The notes beneath the pieces are model-generated. The model was not told where the DNA came from. It was given only the letters and a program-made list of their open reading frames with translations, and did no database searches. Shown here piece by piece: positions 1 through 5,871 of a stretch of 5,964 bases of DNA. Where the stretch lies: contig JAHEIA010000214.1 in NCBI GenBank assembly GCA_024639625.1, forward strand, positions 1 to 5,964. The letters run 5' to 3'. This stretch comes from Chromatiales bacterium (lineage in GTDB: Bacteria; Pseudomonadota; Gammaproteobacteria; Chromatiales; Chromatiaceae). How positions within the stretch are numbered: position 1 is the stretch's first letter; each line of letters opens with the position of its first letter. The translations under genes were made by a program, and so were the position numbers.

Positions 1-1
1 G

Positions 2-724
2 GCCTGGTATGCGGGCGTTCCGGGGCGGCTCTTGCGGGAGCAGGAGAGCGCCTGCCTGGATGAATTGCTGGCGGACCTGTTCGGCTATCATGCGGTGCAA
101 GTGGGCTATCTGGCCGGTGGGGCAACGCCGGGTTCCCTGCCGCGCTTGCGCAATTACACCATCGTCGATCTCGGCTCGTCGCCGGTTGCTGGGGCCTTGC
201 AGGTGAGCGGGTCACCCATGGGGTTGCCCATCCGCAGTGACAGCGTGGACGTGGTGATCCTGGACCATACCCTGGACTTCAGCCCGGATCCCCACCAGGT
301 GCTCAGAGAGGCCGAGCGGATCTTGATCCCGGAGGGTAGGCTTCTGCTGTCCGGCTTCAACCCCTGGAGCCTTTGGGGAGTCTGGCGGCTGCCGCCGTGG
401 GGCGGACGCCAGGTGCCGTGGAACGCGAATTTCATCAGCCCCAAGCGGCTCCATGACTGGCTCAGCCTGCTGGGATTCGACCTCGAAAACAGTCGTGCGC
501 TGATGTTCCGGCCTCCATTGGAAAGCGAAGGCTTGATGCAAAAACTGGGATTTTTGGAAACTCTGGGCCGTCGCTGGTGGCCTTTTCTCATGGGCGTCTA
601 TCTGCAGCGTGCGGTCAAGCGGGTAGCCACGCTTACCCCCATCCAGCCGGCCTGGAAACGCCGCGCCCGGATCCTAGCTACCGGCGCCATCGAACCCACT
701 GCGCGGAGCCGCGCCGGTGGCTGA
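2..724 (+). CDS. YafS-like class I SAM-methyltransferase-fold protein, 5' end outside window
   Basis: The reading frame is open from base 2 to the TGA at 722-724, about 240 residues, with no start needed inside the window. Residues before the TTG at 32 ([15 protein letters not shown]) look like the usual N-terminal part of this family, so the gene begins upstream. The visible core is typical of the Methyltransf_11 type: [19 protein letters not shown], then [19 protein letters not shown] and [12 protein letters not shown], which correspond to the acidic motif and the post-motif strand. From memory, E. coli YafS has the same blocks (HTL, DPHRLLREADRVLI, SGFNP) and is also encoded beside rnhA. 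The glycine-rich SAM loop is degenerate: the region [14 protein letters not shown] lacks a clear D/E-x-G-x-G-x-G. Enzymatic activity and substrate are therefore unknown. The stop codon lies inside the start of rnhA, which implies translational coupling. The family call is firm, the function is not. Confidence 0.85.
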   Translation, partial: AWYAGVPGRLLREQESACLDELLADLFGYHAVQVGYLAGGATPGSLPRLRNYTIVDLGSSPVAGALQVSGSPMGLPIRSDSVDVVILDHTLDFSPDPHQVLREAERILIPEGRLLLSGFNPWSLWGVWRLPPWGGRQVPWNANFISPKRLHDWLSLLGFDLENSRALMFRPPLESEGLMQKLGFLETLGRRWWPFLMGVYLQRAVKRVATLTPIQPAWKRRARILATGAIEPTARSRAGG

Positions 725-1196
725 GCTGGTGGAGATCTTCACCGATGGTGCCTGTCGAGGAAACCCTGGCCCCGGTGGTTGGGGTGCGCTGCTGCGCTAT
801 CGGGGCCACGAAAGACGGCTTCGCGGCGCGGTTGCGGCGACCACCAACAATCGCATGGAGCTGACCGCAGTGATCAATGCCCTGCAAGCGCTGCAACGCC
901 CCAGTTGCGTGCGGGTGACGACCGACTCCCAGTACGTACGAAACGGAATTACCCAGTGGATTGCGAATTGGAAGCGTCGCGGTTGGCGCACAGCGGCGAA
1001 CAAGCCGGTCAAGAACGAAGATCTCTGGCGCACCCTGGACACCCTGGCCACAGCGCATCAGGTGGAGTGGAAATGGGTGCGCGGGCACAGCGGGCATGCG
1101 GAAAATGAGCTTGCCGACCGTTTGGCGAACCAGGCGATCGACGAGCTGTCGCAGGGGGACGGAGGGGGACGTGCGACAGATCGTTCTCGACACTGA
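717..1196 (+). CDS. rnhA: Ribonuclease HI
   Basis: This 159-residue protein is the usual length for bacterial RNase HI, the cytoplasmic endonuclease that cuts the RNA strand of RNA-DNA hybrids (R-loops, primer remnants). The N-terminus reads [19 protein letters not shown], the family signature. All residues of the metal-dependent active site are present: D10 (TDGA), E48 (NNRMEL), D70 (TTDSQYV), H124 (VRGHSGH) and D134 (NELADRLA). The basic protrusion around residues 86-99 ([14 protein letters not shown]), used for substrate binding, is also there. The start is a GTG at 717, which puts D10 at its canonical number. It overlaps the methyltransferase-like gene by 8 bp. The 3' end overlaps dnaQ by 26 bp. 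The last 15 or so residues ([13 protein letters not shown]) are poorly conserved and seem shaped by the embedded dnaQ ribosome binding site. Confidence 0.97.
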   Translation: MAELVEIFTDGACRGNPGPGGWGALLRYRGHERRLRGAVAATTNNRMELTAVINALQALQRPSCVRVTTDSQYVRNGITQWIANWKRRGWRTAANKPVKNEDLWRTLDTLATAHQVEWKWVRGHSGHAENELADRLANQAIDELSQGDGGGRATDRSRH

Positions 1197-1887
1197 AACC
1201 ACAGGCCTCGAGCCGGAGCAGGGACATCGGATCATCGAGATCGGCTGCGTCGAATTGGTGGACCGCTGCCTGAGTGGCCACAATTTTCATCAATATCTTA
1301 ACCCCGAGCGGAAGATCGATCCCGGTGCCGTCGAGGTCCATGGGATCACCAACGAATTTCTTGCGGATAAACCAAGATTTCCCGATATTGCGGCCGACTT
1401 CCTCGAGTACGTTCGCGGCTCCGAGCTGATCATTCACAATGCCCCCTTCGACGTGGGATTTCTAGGGAGTGAGCTGAAACGCATGGGGGAGAGCGCTGCG
1501 CAGCTGATCGAGCATTGCCGCGTCACCGATACCTTGGCGTTGGCGCGCAAGCTGCATCCGGGGCAACGCAACAGTCTCGATGCTCTGTGCAAGCGGTACT
1601 CCATCGATAATAGCCATCGCGAGCGCCACGGTGCTTTACTGGATGCCGAAATCCTCGCCGATGTCTATCTGGCGATGACCGGCGGCCAGACGCTGTTGTC
1701 GCTGGAGACAGAGAGCGGCGGCGCAGACGGAAAAGCCGTGTCCGCGATCCGACGGTTGCCTGCAGGGCGGCCTCGGTTGCCGGTGATTCCTGCTGCGCCG
1801 CAGGAGCTTTCCCGGCATGAGGCCCAACTCGATGCCATCGAGACCCTGGCAGACGGCAAGTGCGTTTGGCGGACCCGCCGTGGTTGA
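1171..1887 (+). CDS. dnaQ: DNA polymerase III epsilon subunit (3'-5' proofreading exonuclease)
   Basis: DnaQ removes misincorporated bases during chromosome replication, bound to the alpha polymerase and the beta clamp. I chose the GTG at 1171: it is preceded by GGAGGGGG (1161-1168) and places the Exo I motif VLDTETTG at residues 5-12, as in the family. The product is 238 residues, close to the E. coli length. DEDDh catalytic residues are D7 and E9 (Exo I), D94 in HNAPFDVGF (Exo II), and H153 with D158 in RHGALLDAE (Exo III). QTLLSL at 173-178 matches the clamp-binding motif position of E. coli epsilon (QTSMAF). The C-terminus [20 protein letters not shown] resembles the E. coli alpha-binding end, so the protein looks full length. 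In E. coli, rnhA and dnaQ are divergent; here they run in the same direction and overlap by 26 bp, suggesting coupled expression. Confidence 0.96.
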   Translation: MRQIVLDTETTGLEPEQGHRIIEIGCVELVDRCLSGHNFHQYLNPERKIDPGAVEVHGITNEFLADKPRFPDIAADFLEYVRGSELIIHNAPFDVGFLGSELKRMGESAAQLIEHCRVTDTLALARKLHPGQRNSLDALCKRYSIDNSHRERHGALLDAEILADVYLAMTGGQTLLSLETESGGADGKAVSAIRRLPAGRPRLPVIPAAPQELSRHEAQLDAIETLADGKCVWRTRRG

Positions 1888-1989
1888 GTCGCCGGGTGCG
1901 TCGCCAAGCCAGCATCCGCGACGGATTCGCGCAGAGAGTTGCAAATTGCTGCCAAAGTTCCTCGGTCATTGTGCTTTTCTGGGGTTTCA

Positions 1990-2003
1990 TTGATCTAGAT
2001 CAA
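1990..2003 (+). promoter_or_regulatory. Perfect FNR/ANR (anaerobox) binding site
   Basis: TTGATCTAGATCAA matches the FNR/ANR/FixK consensus TTGAT-N4-ATCAA at all ten defined bases, and the palindrome extends one base further on each side (1989-2004). FNR and ANR are oxygen-sensing Fe-S regulators that activate high-affinity oxidases when oxygen falls, and sites upstream of ccoNOQP are common in proteobacteria. The centre (1996.5) lies 60.5 bp before a predicted start at about 2057 if TAGAGT (2045-2050) is the -10 element, which would be close to class I spacing. The class II position (-41.5) would require a -10 at about 2026-2031, where the bases are GGCCAG, so class II is unlikely. The site itself is highly convincing; the promoter assignment is inference. 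Confidence 0.9.
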
Positions 2004-2095
2004 TTCGCTTTTTTTTTGCAGAAAAGGCCAGTGAATTCAATGGGTAGAGTTGCGTCTCCGCGCCCGATGGGAATGTGCCGAGGGCAGTTTTCACC

Positions 2096-2124
2096 TTGAC
2101 ATTTTCAGGGGTATCAAGTGTGAT
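2096..2124 (+). promoter_or_regulatory. Possible second, sigma70-type promoter for ccoN
   Basis: A perfect -35 hexamer TTGACA (2096-2101) is followed, after a 17-bp spacer, by TGTGAT (2119-2124), a 4/6 match to the -10 consensus. Transcription would begin near 2131 and leave a leader of about 90 bases before ccoN. It lies about 134 bp downstream of the FNR box, so it would probably not be activated from that box in the standard way. It could supply FNR-independent expression. Chance occurrence is possible. Confidence 0.4.
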
Positions 2125-2220
2125 ATGCGCCGCATTGCGCGGGCGCGAGTCCGAGGGGTTGCCTGCGCGTCGTGCATCAAAAGTTTCGTCTCAATATTTT
2201 CCAACAGTGAAGGGGGGTCA

Positions 2221-3657
2221 ATGGACGCCGTAACTGCAGAACAGAAGTACAACTTCGACGTTGTACGCTGGTTCGTCGTCATGGCGGTCGTGTATCTCGT
2301 GGTCGGAGCATTGGTAGGGGTCTACATCGCATCCGAGCTGGCATGGCCGTTTTTGAACTTCGATAGCCCGTACCTCAGTTTCGGACGCCTGCGTCCGTTG
2401 CACACCAACGCCGTGATCTTCGCCTTTGGCGGGTGCGTGCTGATGGCGACCGCGTTCTATAGCGTACAACGCACCTGCGGTGTGCGTCTGTGGAGCGACA
2501 AAATGGCCTGGTTCACCTTCTGGGGTTGGAATCTGATCATTGTTTCTGCGGTGCTCACCCTGCCGCTGGGCATCACGCAGGGCAAAGAGTATGCCGAGCT
2601 AGAGTGGCCGATCGACATCGCGATCGCAGTCGTCTGGTTGTCGTACTTCTTCAATTTCGTGATGACCATCGCCAATCGTAAGACCTCCCACATCTATGTT
2701 TCCAACTGGTTTTTCCTCGGCATGATGGTGATGATCACCTACCTGCACGTAGTGAACAGCCTGGCGATCCCGGTCGGTCTCTTCAAATCCTACTCGATTT
2801 TTGCCAGCGTGCAGGACGCCATGATCCAGTGGTGGTGGGGCCACAACGCAGTGGGCTTTTATCTGACCGCCGGATTCCTCGGCATCATGTACTACTTTGT
2901 GCCGAAACAGGCCAACCGCCCGGTCTACTCCTATCGTCTGTCGGTGATCCACTTCTGGGCCCTGATGTTCGGTTACGTTTGGTTGGGTGCACACCACTTG
3001 CAATACACCGCGCTGCCAGATTGGACCGGTTCCCTGGGCGCCGCGGTCTCCTTGGCGATGATCATCCCCTCCTGGGGCGGAGCCGTGAACGGTATGATGA
3101 CCCTGTCGGGCGCCTGGGATAAGCTGCGCACCGACTATGTGCTGCGTTTCCTCATCATGTCGCTGGCCTTCTATGCGATGTCGACCTTCGAAGGCCCCGT
3201 GATGTCGATTAAGACTGTGAATGCGCTTTCGCACTACACCGACTGGACCATTGGCCACGTGCACTCGGGGGCCCTGGGTTGGGTTGCGCTGGTCGCAGTG
3301 GGCGCCATCTACCACATGATCCCTCGCATCTTCCACACCGAGATCTTTTCCGTGAAATTGGTCAACATCCATTTCTGGACCGCGACCATCGGCACGGTAA
3401 TCTATATCGTTGCGATGTGGGTCTCCGGCATCATGCAGGGCCTGATGTGGCGGGCCTACGACGAATACGGAACGCTTGCCTACACCTTCGCCGAGTCGGT
3501 CGAGGCGATGCATCCTTACTACGCGATGCGCTCGGTCGGTGGTGCGATCTTCCTGCTGGGTGCGGTGATCATGCTCGTCAACGTGATTATGACGGTGCTC
3601 AAATCCGTATCCGACGGTAGCCTGCGGTCTGCCCGCACTGCCACGGCTAGCGCCTAA
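2221..3657 (+). CDS. ccoN: Cytochrome c oxidase cbb3-type, catalytic subunit I
   Basis: CcoN is the inner-membrane haem-copper subunit of cbb3 (C-family) oxidase, where oxygen is reduced to water with proton pumping. The 478-residue product has the usual length and about 12 hydrophobic helices. Metal ligands are all visible: H61 (RPLHTNAV) and H348 for low-spin haem b, H346 (IGHVHSG) for haem b3, and H208 ([10 protein letters not shown]) plus H258/H259 (GAHHLQY) for CuB. Y252 (FGYVWLG) sits where the C-family cross-linked tyrosine lies. The conserved segments [10 protein letters not shown] (122-131) and STFEGPVMS with E324 are present. The frame is open upstream to 2050, but the ATG at 2221 has the ribosome binding site AGGGGGG (2211-2217) and gives the family N-terminus. 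It is the first gene of the ccoNOQP operon, with ccoO 18 bp downstream. Expression is probably oxygen-responsive through the FNR box upstream. Confidence 0.98.
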   Translation: MDAVTAEQKYNFDVVRWFVVMAVVYLVVGALVGVYIASELAWPFLNFDSPYLSFGRLRPLHTNAVIFAFGGCVLMATAFYSVQRTCGVRLWSDKMAWFTFWGWNLIIVSAVLTLPLGITQGKEYAELEWPIDIAIAVVWLSYFFNFVMTIANRKTSHIYVSNWFFLGMMVMITYLHVVNSLAIPVGLFKSYSIFASVQDAMIQWWWGHNAVGFYLTAGFLGIMYYFVPKQANRPVYSYRLSVIHFWALMFGYVWLGAHHLQYTALPDWTGSLGAAVSLAMIIPSWGGAVNGMMTLSGAWDKLRTDYVLRFLIMSLAFYAMSTFEGPVMSIKTVNALSHYTDWTIGHVHSGALGWVALVAVGAIYHMIPRIFHTEIFSVKLVNIHFWTATIGTVIYIVAMWVSGIMQGLMWRAYDEYGTLAYTFAESVEAMHPYYAMRSVGGAIFLLGAVIMLVNVIMTVLKSVSDGSLRSARTATASA

Positions 3658-3675
3658 TCGAGGGGGGAACTACTC

Positions 3676-4401
3676 ATGGCAAGTAATAATGGATCCGTGG
3701 GCGTACAGGAGCGCATGGAAAAAAACGTCTGGGGTTTGCTCATCGTGTTGGCGGTTGCGCTCTCGGTAGGTGGCATCGTAGAGATCGTGCCCTTGTTCAC
3801 GATCCCCTCGACGATGGAGTACAACAAGTTTCCCGAGATCGTCTGGCAGCACGACGTGCCGGCCGCTGAGCGCAAGCCGATCAGCGAATGGAAAGCGGGC
3901 GACGGCATTCGACCCTACAATGGGCTCGAACTGGCCGGCCGTGACATCTATCAGCGGGAAGGATGCTACCTATGCCACTCGCAGATGATCCGGCCTTTCC
4001 GCGACGAGAAGGAGCGCTACGGGCATTACTCCTTGGCGTCCGAGTCGATGTTCGACCATCCATTCCAATGGGGTTCGAAGCGAACCGGACCGGACATCGC
4101 GCGCGTGGGCGGCAAGTATTCAGATGATTGGCAACGCAAGCACCTGCGTGCTCCGCGATCCGTGGTGCCCGAGTCCGTGATGCCCAACTACCCTTGGCTG
4201 GATGATGCCACCGTCGATGCGGCCAGCATCCAGACTCACATGCGCGGGTTGCGTGCGATCGGCGTGCCCTATACCGACCAAGATATCGCCGACGCGGGCG
4301 AACTGGTGCAAGGCCGGACAGAAATGGATGCCCTGGTGGCCTATCTCCAGGTGTTGGGTACCATGGTGAGGTTGGACGACAACGTGGCCTACCGTGAGTA
4401 G
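3676..4401 (+). CDS. ccoO: Cytochrome c oxidase cbb3-type, monohaem subunit II
   Basis: CcoO is a membrane-anchored cytochrome c that passes electrons towards the haem b/b3 centre of CcoN. The 241-residue product begins with one uncleaved membrane helix (about 18-38, after EKN), then a periplasmic domain. The haem-binding motif is C97-Y-L-C100-H101 in [15 protein letters not shown], and the likely axial methionine is M169 in [12 protein letters not shown]. Family blocks [40 protein letters not shown] and GVPYTDQDI are present. The ATG at 3676 has AGGGGGG (3661-3667) 8 bases upstream. A second ATG at 3715, just before the helix, also has a nearby AGGAG, but its spacing of 3 is short. The protein is somewhat longer than the roughly 200-residue CcoO I recall from Pseudomonas, through extra residues between the helix and the haem motif. 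It overlaps ccoQ by 8 bp. Confidence 0.97.
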   Translation: MASNNGSVGVQERMEKNVWGLLIVLAVALSVGGIVEIVPLFTIPSTMEYNKFPEIVWQHDVPAAERKPISEWKAGDGIRPYNGLELAGRDIYQREGCYLCHSQMIRPFRDEKERYGHYSLASESMFDHPFQWGSKRTGPDIARVGGKYSDDWQRKHLRAPRSVVPESVMPNYPWLDDATVDAASIQTHMRGLRAIGVPYTDQDIADAGELVQGRTEMDALVAYLQVLGTMVRLDDNVAYRE

Positions 4402-4609
4402 CCTGAAGGAATATTTCTCCACCGACTGGGGGGCAATGACGGTCACGGATTGGGTGGGCACCATCCTCACCGTGGTCATCTTCCTCCTTATGGTGGGCCT
4501 TTACGTCTACGCACTGCGTCCGAAGAACCGGGAGAAGCTGGAATCGAAACGCTTCATCCCATTGGACGAAGACCGAATTGAGAGCGGAGAAGACAATGGC
4601 GGAAAATAA
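4394..4609 (+). CDS. ccoQ: Small cbb3 oxidase subunit CcoQ (FixQ)
   Basis: This 71-residue protein has one membrane helix (about residues 20-41) followed by [22 protein letters not shown], the basic then acidic cytoplasmic tail seen in CcoQ/FixQ proteins. CcoQ helps assemble or stabilise the oxidase and is not a redox subunit. The start is a GTG at 4394 that overlaps the ccoO stop by 8 bp. Its Shine-Dalgarno is weak, so translation probably depends on ribosomes finishing ccoO. A shorter form from the ATG at 4436 (57 residues) is preceded by GGGGGG only 2 bases away, which is too close to be likely. The 15 or so residues before the helix ([15 protein letters not shown]) are longer than in the minimal CcoQ. 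It overlaps ccoP by 14 bp. Identification rests on position and tail pattern, since small subunits are poorly conserved. Confidence 0.88.
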   Translation: MSSLKEYFSTDWGAMTVTDWVGTILTVVIFLLMVGLYVYALRPKNREKLESKRFIPLDEDRIESGEDNGGK

Positions 4610-5450
4610 TCCATTCCCGGGCGAAAACAATACCGGGCATTTTTGGGACGACAATCTGCGGGAGCTGGAGAATCCGCCCCCGCGCTGGTGGATGATCGCC
4701 CTTTGGGCGTCGCTGATCTGGTTTATAGCCTATGGCGTCATCTACCCCATGTGGCCGACCCTCAGCGACTACAGTAAGGGCGTCACCGGATGGACGCAGA
4801 TGCAGGAGTATTCCGCGGGAATCGCGGAGGTAGAGGCGATCCGAGCCCAGTACGAGGAGAAGATTACGGGGATGTCGGCGGCTCAGATCCTGGCGGATCC
4901 CGACCTGACCACCTATACAAAGGCCTCCGCGCGGGTGCTATTCGGCGACAAGTGCGCGGCCTGCCATGGTTCGGGCGGACAAGGCAACGTAGATTTCCCC
5001 GTGCTGGCGGATGATGACTGGCTGTATGGCGGGAACATCGAAACCATCGTCGAATCCATCACCAACGGCCGTCAAGGGGTGATGACCGCCCACGCCGCGA
5101 TCCTGCAGCCGGACGAGGTGGATGCCCTGGCCAATTACGTGGTCGCCTTGAGCGAAGGCAAGCAAGACCCGGCAGGCCAGGCCTTGTTCACGCAGAAGGG
5201 CTGTGTCGCCTGCCACGGCATGGACGGCAAGGGCATGCAGATGCTGGGTTCGGCAAACCTTACCGATGCGATCTGGCGTTTCGAGCCGGGTGGCGTCGAG
5301 AGCGCGAAGTACACCATCCAGTATGGCGTGAACGATCCGTCGAACCCGATGACGCGGGAGGCTGTGATGCCCAGCTTCCAAGCCTTGCTCTCCGAGGACG
5401 AGATCAAGAAGCTTGCGGTGCTGGTGCACTCTCTGGGTGGTGGGCAGTAG
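4596..5450 (+). CDS. ccoP: Cytochrome c oxidase cbb3-type, dihaem subunit III
   Basis: CcoP accepts electrons from periplasmic cytochrome c and passes them to CcoO. The ATG at 4596 has GGAGA (4586-4590) at good spacing and gives a 284-residue protein; a TTG at 4578 in the same frame is less likely. The N-terminus NNTGHFWDDNLRELENPPPR is the family signature, followed by a single membrane helix (about 31-52, WWMIALWASLIWFIAYGVIYP) and two cytochrome c domains. Haem motif 1 is C120-A-A-C123-H124 with probable axial M163 (GVMTAH). Haem motif 2 is C203-V-A-C206-H207 with probable axial M258 (AVMPSF). It has the one-helix architecture; some CcoP proteins have two helices. It overlaps ccoQ by 14 bp and is the last of the four canonical subunits. 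A strong hairpin follows 40 bp after the stop. Confidence 0.98.
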   Translation: MAENNPFPGENNTGHFWDDNLRELENPPPRWWMIALWASLIWFIAYGVIYPMWPTLSDYSKGVTGWTQMQEYSAGIAEVEAIRAQYEEKITGMSAAQILADPDLTTYTKASARVLFGDKCAACHGSGGQGNVDFPVLADDDWLYGGNIETIVESITNGRQGVMTAHAAILQPDEVDALANYVVALSEGKQDPAGQALFTQKGCVACHGMDGKGMQMLGSANLTDAIWRFEPGGVESAKYTIQYGVNDPSNPMTREAVMPSFQALLSEDEIKKLAVLVHSLGGGQ

Positions 5451-5490
5451 GTAACTGCTCCTGATTGGGTTGAATGTCGAACGAATCCCC

Positions 5491-5516
5491 CGCGGACCGC
5501 CGTTAGGCGGGCCGCG
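5491..5516 (+). other. Strong GC hairpin between ccoP and the small membrane ORF
   Basis: CGCGGACCGCC (5491-5501) and GGCGGGCCGCG (5506-5516) pair over 11 positions, ten of them G-C, with one A/G mismatch and a GTTA loop. No T tract follows, so it does not look like an intrinsic terminator. A second small palindrome, CCGG-GA-CCGG, lies at 5518-5527, just before the next ribosome binding site. The structure may protect the 3' end of the ccoNOQP message or lower readthrough into the small ORF. The role is inference. Confidence 0.7.
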
Positions 5517-5542
5517 ACCGGGACCGGCAGAAGGGGGAAGCG

Positions 5543-5665
5543 ATGAATGACGCTGTATTGTGGGGATCGATTCTGACGGTAGTCGGTGCTGTAGTGATCA
5601 TCGGCTTTCTGGGGTATAAGGTCAGCCAGCTCGTGAAGCGGGACGCGGAGCGCCACAAGAAATAG
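5543..5665 (+). CDS. Unassigned 40-residue single-helix membrane protein
   Basis: I do not recognise a family with certainty. The ATG at 5543 has an excellent ribosome binding site, AAGGGGGAAG (5531-5540), similar in style to those of ccoN and ccoO. The product starts MNDAVLWGSILTVVGAVVII, has one hydrophobic helix at about residues 5-25, and ends in a basic tail (YKVSQLVKRDAERHKK). The positive-inside rule puts the C-terminus in the cytoplasm and the short N-terminus in the periplasm. It lies 92 bp after ccoP and upstream of a strong terminator, so it appears to be the last cistron of the oxidase operon. Single-helix subunits of cbb3 oxidases are known (CcoM in Pseudomonas stutzeri, CcoQ, CcoH), so an accessory or assembly subunit is plausible. 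I cannot show homology to CcoM or any DUF. That the ORF is real is likely from its start signal, composition and placement. Confidence 0.7.
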   Translation: MNDAVLWGSILTVVGAVVIIGFLGYKVSQLVKRDAERHKK

Positions 5666-5696
5666 GCGCCGTCCAGTCAGGGGAAAGAAAGCATGG

Positions 5697-5725
5697 AAGG
5701 GGGGGGATGTCCCCCCTTTTCTTTT
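5697..5725 (+). terminator. Intrinsic terminator of the cco operon
   Basis: AAGGGGGG (5697-5704) can pair with CCCCCCTT (5711-5718) around the loop GGATGT, and the stem runs into TTTTCTTTT (5717-5725). A G-C stem followed by a U-rich tract is the classic rho-independent form. It lies 31 bases after the stop of the 40-residue ORF, which therefore shares the operon end, and it separates this operon from the promoter of the next gene. Confidence 0.88.
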
Positions 5726-5749
5726 GGTGTTTTTCGCCGGGTAACCTCG

Positions 5750-5799
5750 CAGTATATTGATAAATCGCAATGGTAGAATGAGAAAACCCTAATATACTG
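5750..5799 (+). repeat. Perfect 9-bp inverted repeat framing the downstream promoter
   Basis: CAGTATATT (5750-5758) is the exact reverse complement of AATATACTG (5791-5799), separated by 32 bp. The arm centres are 41 bp apart, close to four helical turns, so both arms would face the same side of the DNA. The left arm touches the FNR-like site and the right arm covers the proposed -10 element. It could be an operator pair for a dimeric regulator, or chance in an AT-rich promoter. Confidence 0.6.
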
Positions 5800-5805
5800 A
5801 CTAGC
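5757..5805 (+). promoter_or_regulatory. Probable class II FNR/ANR-dependent promoter for the next gene
   Basis: TTGATAAATCGCAA (5757-5770) matches the FNR consensus at 8 of 10 defined bases, with a perfect left half and CGCAA in place of ATCAA. TATACT (5793-5798), a 5/6 match to the -10 consensus, predicts a start near 5805. The FNR site centre (5763.5) would then be at -41.5, exactly the class II activator position, and no good -35 is present, as expected for such a promoter. A competing extended -10, TGGTAGAAT (5771-5779), would start transcription near 5786 and place the FNR site between -35 and -10. The leader before the next gene would be about 65-85 bases. Confidence 0.55.
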
Positions 5806-5871
5806 TCTGCAGGTAACCGCCGTATCCTCGGCGGGAGAGAACTATCCTCTGGGTACACGGGAGTGATCGCG

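Larger units (their letters stand above)
1888..2220 (+). other. Intergenic control region between dnaQ and ccoN
   Basis: These 333 bases contain no ORF that resembles a protein. They hold a perfect FNR/ANR palindrome (1990-2003), a run of nine T (2009-2017), a possible class I promoter element around 2045-2050, a sigma70-like promoter at 2096-2124 and the ccoN ribosome binding site AGGGGGG (2211-2217). No clear GC-rich intrinsic terminator for the dnaQ transcript is visible. The only hairpin followed by a T run is the AT-rich FNR palindrome itself. Confidence 0.7.

Noticed and set aside
1914..1926. ATCCG-CGA-CGGAT hairpin as a dnaQ terminator
   Set aside because: The stem is only 5 bp with a 3-base loop and is not followed by a T tract.
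2061..2087. GCCC...GGGC stem with GGGAA and GCCGA, recalling part of a cobalamin riboswitch
   Set aside because: Only short fragments match, the conserved B12-box and the rest of the fold are absent, and the position upstream of an oxidase gives no support.
1860..2099. 79-residue ORF running from the end of dnaQ across the FNR box
   Set aside because: It overlaps dnaQ in another frame, has no ribosome binding site, and includes the regulatory palindrome and T run; no protein-like pattern is visible.
2050..2220. N-terminal extension of CcoN containing a CASC motif
   Set aside because: The frame is open upstream of 2221, but the extension has no helix, is rich in Arg as expected for noncoding GC-rich DNA, crosses the proposed promoters, and the ATG at 2221 has a clear ribosome binding site and the family N-terminus.
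2599..3513. Long antisense ORF (304 residues) opposite ccoN
   Set aside because: It is rich in His, Asp, Gly and Arg, the typical mirror image of a GC-biased coding strand, and lies entirely opposite a firmly identified gene.
3662..3667. G-hexamer runs before ccoN, ccoO, the 40-residue ORF and in the terminator as G-quadruplex signals
   Set aside because: Each is a single G run and does not form the four closely spaced runs needed for a quadruplex; they are explained as ribosome binding sites and a terminator stem.
5823..5849. Direct repeat TATCCTC at 5823-5829 and 5843-5849 in the leader of the last gene
   Set aside because: Seven bases repeated once is close to chance expectation and no function is suggested by the context.
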